From Pavlovales sp. CCMP2436 (lineage: Eukaryota > Haptophyta > Pavlovophyceae > Pavlovales): a stretch of 16,794 nucleotides of DNA. Below, piece after piece: positions 15,025-16,794 of this stretch. The position numbers and the translations under genes are program-made. A model generated the notes under the pieces. The model searched no databases. It saw only the letters and a program-made list of their open reading frames with translations, and was not told where the DNA came from. The stretch lies in contig MU631931.1 of the NCBI GenBank assembly GCA_026770615.1, positions 8,893-25,686 of the forward strand, in the 5' to 3' direction. Position 1 is the first letter of the stretch. The number at the start of each line of letters is the position of its first letter.

Positions 15025-16140
15025 TTAGGCTGATGTGTGGGTAGATATAGACAGAGGGCACAGCACCTCTCCGTTCGGCTCTGGCTCGAGCTCGAGTGTC
15101 CGCTCGTGCTGCCGCAGCCGTTCGAGCGGCGCGAGCAGCTCGTGCTGCGACGGCATTTCCACCCCGAGGTCGAGGGCAGTGTAGAGCGAGTCGGCACGGT
15201 AGATGTTTGACCGTTCCTGCAGCTCTTCCTGTTCTGTTTGGTCAGCCCAACTGCTGTTGTTGAAGCCGAATGAGAGCGCCACGCGGCTATCCTTGGGGCG
15301 CGAATCCCACGTCCCCTTGCCCTGCTCGTCACGCCTCTGTTTCATGAAGAGACTGCGCTTTTGCTGCGCAGCCTTTGCTCCGGGCTTGGTGCACTTGCCA
15401 ACGAAGTGCTCGGTGCTGCCAAAGTTGATACATGCCCCATTCCCGGGGTATGCCTGTTGCAGATTTCGCATCTCGGCGTTGTCCAGCCCGGCGCGCCAGT
15501 CGTAGACCGGCTGGACCAGGGACGGCGGCCGCCTGCTAAGCGTTTTGCCGCTCGCCGGTGGCCGTGCAACCGTACGCGGCGTCGGATGGTACGGAGGTCG
15601 GTCAGCTGTCGCCGTTTTCGCGTTCTCCAGTCGCATCCCCTTCTGCCCCCCAAAACGGTCGGGGGGGTGTCCGAAGACGGGGGTGTCAACAATGTTGCGG
15701 ATCAGCGTCTTGAGCTGTGTCAGCGTCTCAGCGGTGACGTCCTCGGGCAACACGCGCATGGCCTCCGTGAAGAGGTTCAACCATCTTGCACCTGGTGGCA
15801 GGCTCTTCAGAATGCGGAAGTAAGAGAGCTAGGTGAAGAAGTTATCGTACTTCAGAATGTGCGTCTCGAGTCGCTTGACCAGCGCCACCTCATCCTTGAA
15901 GAAACGCTCGACGTCAACAAGCCGTTCCGCCGGCACGCCAAGCGCGAGCACGGCCCTGCCGAAAGTAGATCCAAAGGTGATGGCCTGCTTCAGAACTTCC
16001 ATCGACCCCATCACATTGAATATGCGGCTCTCGAAGCTGGCGTCCTCCCACAGGCCCGCCTGCCTCCCCCGCTTGAGCCTTGCCCAAGTGCCGAGGGTGA
16101 AGAAGCCTGCGAGAGTTCTGAAAGCCCACTCCTCGCCTAC
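15025..16140 (-). pseudogene. Gag-like protein of a second retroelement
   Basis: A minus-strand frame opens after TGA at 16143-16141 and runs to TAA at 15025-15027, interrupted only by TAG at 15829-15831. The first part (WAFRTLAGFFTLGTWARLKR, then ITFGSTFGRAVLALGVPAER and VERFFKDEVALVKRLE) is helical and capsid-like. A basic Pro-rich linker follows (RPPYHPTPRTVARPP). Then comes a zinc-knuckle-like CINFGSTEHFVGKC, spaced C-x2-F-x4-H-x4-C: the second ligand is Phe (TTT at 15423-15421) instead of Cys, one base away from TGT. The C-terminal part is Gln/Glu-rich. No ATG is found near the start, so the 5' end is lost or lies in another frame. It is not the gag of the neighbouring copia pol, which has its own gag start at 13835. 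The family is unassigned. Confidence 0.55.
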
Positions 16141-16794
16141 TCAGCCTCAAACAACGTGACGAGGCGCACGGACGCTACAGGAACGCGACTCACACGGCGG
16201 CTCACACCAAATCGGATGATGAAGTAGCCAGAATTCTACATACCCCGGGAGCGGTACGTCACGATGACGCCTCGAGAGCTAGAATAGTGACAGCAGAGGC
16301 GCTAAAGAAAGTGACCCGGCTCTTCATCTCCACACGAGGCGACAACTGGCGCAGCCAGGCTGATTTGCCTCCCCATCTCCAACCCCCGGCTGTCATAAAG
16401 CTCGTGCAGAACGCATTGAGCGACTGGGGCTCAAAGGCAGTAGCAGTACACAGGAAAGCCGCCACAGTACAGCTCACAAAAAACACGCTCACGGCTCATT
16501 GCTGGGCAATAGCGGCCACTGCGACAGGAAACATCATCACATCCAACCAACGAACAGCACGCCATGCGCTAATAGACAGAGTTGCGAGGGATCGCCTAGA
16601 GAAGAGAGGCCCCGTCAAACATGCCCCCGGCATAGGTAGAATGGCCAATGTAGAAGCCATGTGGTCAAAAGAAAGCACGACGGCTCTGCGCCTCCCACGA
16701 GTTAGGGGCCAACAGCGACCCACGGAAAAGTACACCAAACACATGGCCAAATTGATACTCGGATCATACCGCCACAATGCCGAGTGGGCAGCAG
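16122..16794 (+). CDS. Unrecognised open frame running off the right edge
   Basis: From just after a TGA at 16119-16121 the plus strand stays open for 224 codons to the window end, without an early ATG; the first Met is in GIGRMANVEAMW (about 16643). Its sequence is a soluble-looking mix of charged and hydrophobic residues (ARIVTAEALKKVTRLFISTR, ALIDRVARDRLEKRG, YTKHMAKLILGSYRHNAEWA), not low complexity. The coding strand is A/C-rich, like the basic ORF at 14222-14938 on the other strand. The first ~100 nt overlap the gag-like frame, so the real boundary is probably near 16150-16250. It could be an internal part of another mobile element. I cannot name a family. Confidence 0.4.

Overview
The window reads as nuclear DNA of a GC-rich eukaryote, most likely a marine microalga (a haptophyte or similar secondary-plastid alga is my guess; the sequence alone does not fix the lineage). 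The evidence is a Derlin-family ER membrane protein, a renalase-type flavoprotein, a C2H2 zinc-finger array of the 'GCDYSAT' style common in unicellular algae, a clear GT-AG intron near the left edge, AT-rich spacers with microsatellites, and a degenerate Ty1/copia retrotransposon. Operons, Shine-Dalgarno sites and bacterial genes are absent.

Left part, 1-6837: the host gene block. The minus strand carries the 5' side of a spliced unknown gene (1-336), which may be the 3' part of the Derlin-like gene just upstream (638-1717), and then a seven-finger C2H2 protein (2205-2984). The plus strand carries a renalase-like FAD protein (3414-4562), divergent from the zinc-finger gene, and pyrroline-5-carboxylate reductase (6004-6837). 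Between the last two is a minus-strand stretch with an LRR-like ORF, a 165-bp tandem duplication and a possible orphan exon. A 27-bp motif (23/27 identical) lies 112 and 111 nt upstream of the Derlin and zinc-finger start codons and is the best regulatory candidate here.

Middle, 6838-8253: gene-poor DNA with several perfect 6-10 bp stem-loops and a (TA)n tract.

Right part, 8254-14158: a minus-strand Ty1/copia element. In transcript order it has a leader with a long hairpin, a gag start, an NKP peptide repeat, a DSGA protease, an RGG-type segment, integrase without its zinc ligands, reverse transcriptase with FVDD, RNase H, a G-run polypurine tract, and a 414-bp 3' LTR bounded by TGTTAG/CTAACA and full of hairpins. 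It is broken by several frameshifts and in-frame TAG/TAA codons, and I find no matching 5' LTR in the window.

Far right, 14222-16794: remnants of what looks like a second element. These are a minus-strand gag-like ORF whose CCHC zinc knuckle has lost one cysteine, running in the same frame into a Pro-rich repeat (EPIPPTDS) and a basic tail, and then an A/C-rich open frame on the plus strand that runs off the window. I do not recognise that last protein. The second gag with its peptide repeat and the orphan right-edge frame are the parts I can least assign to known families.
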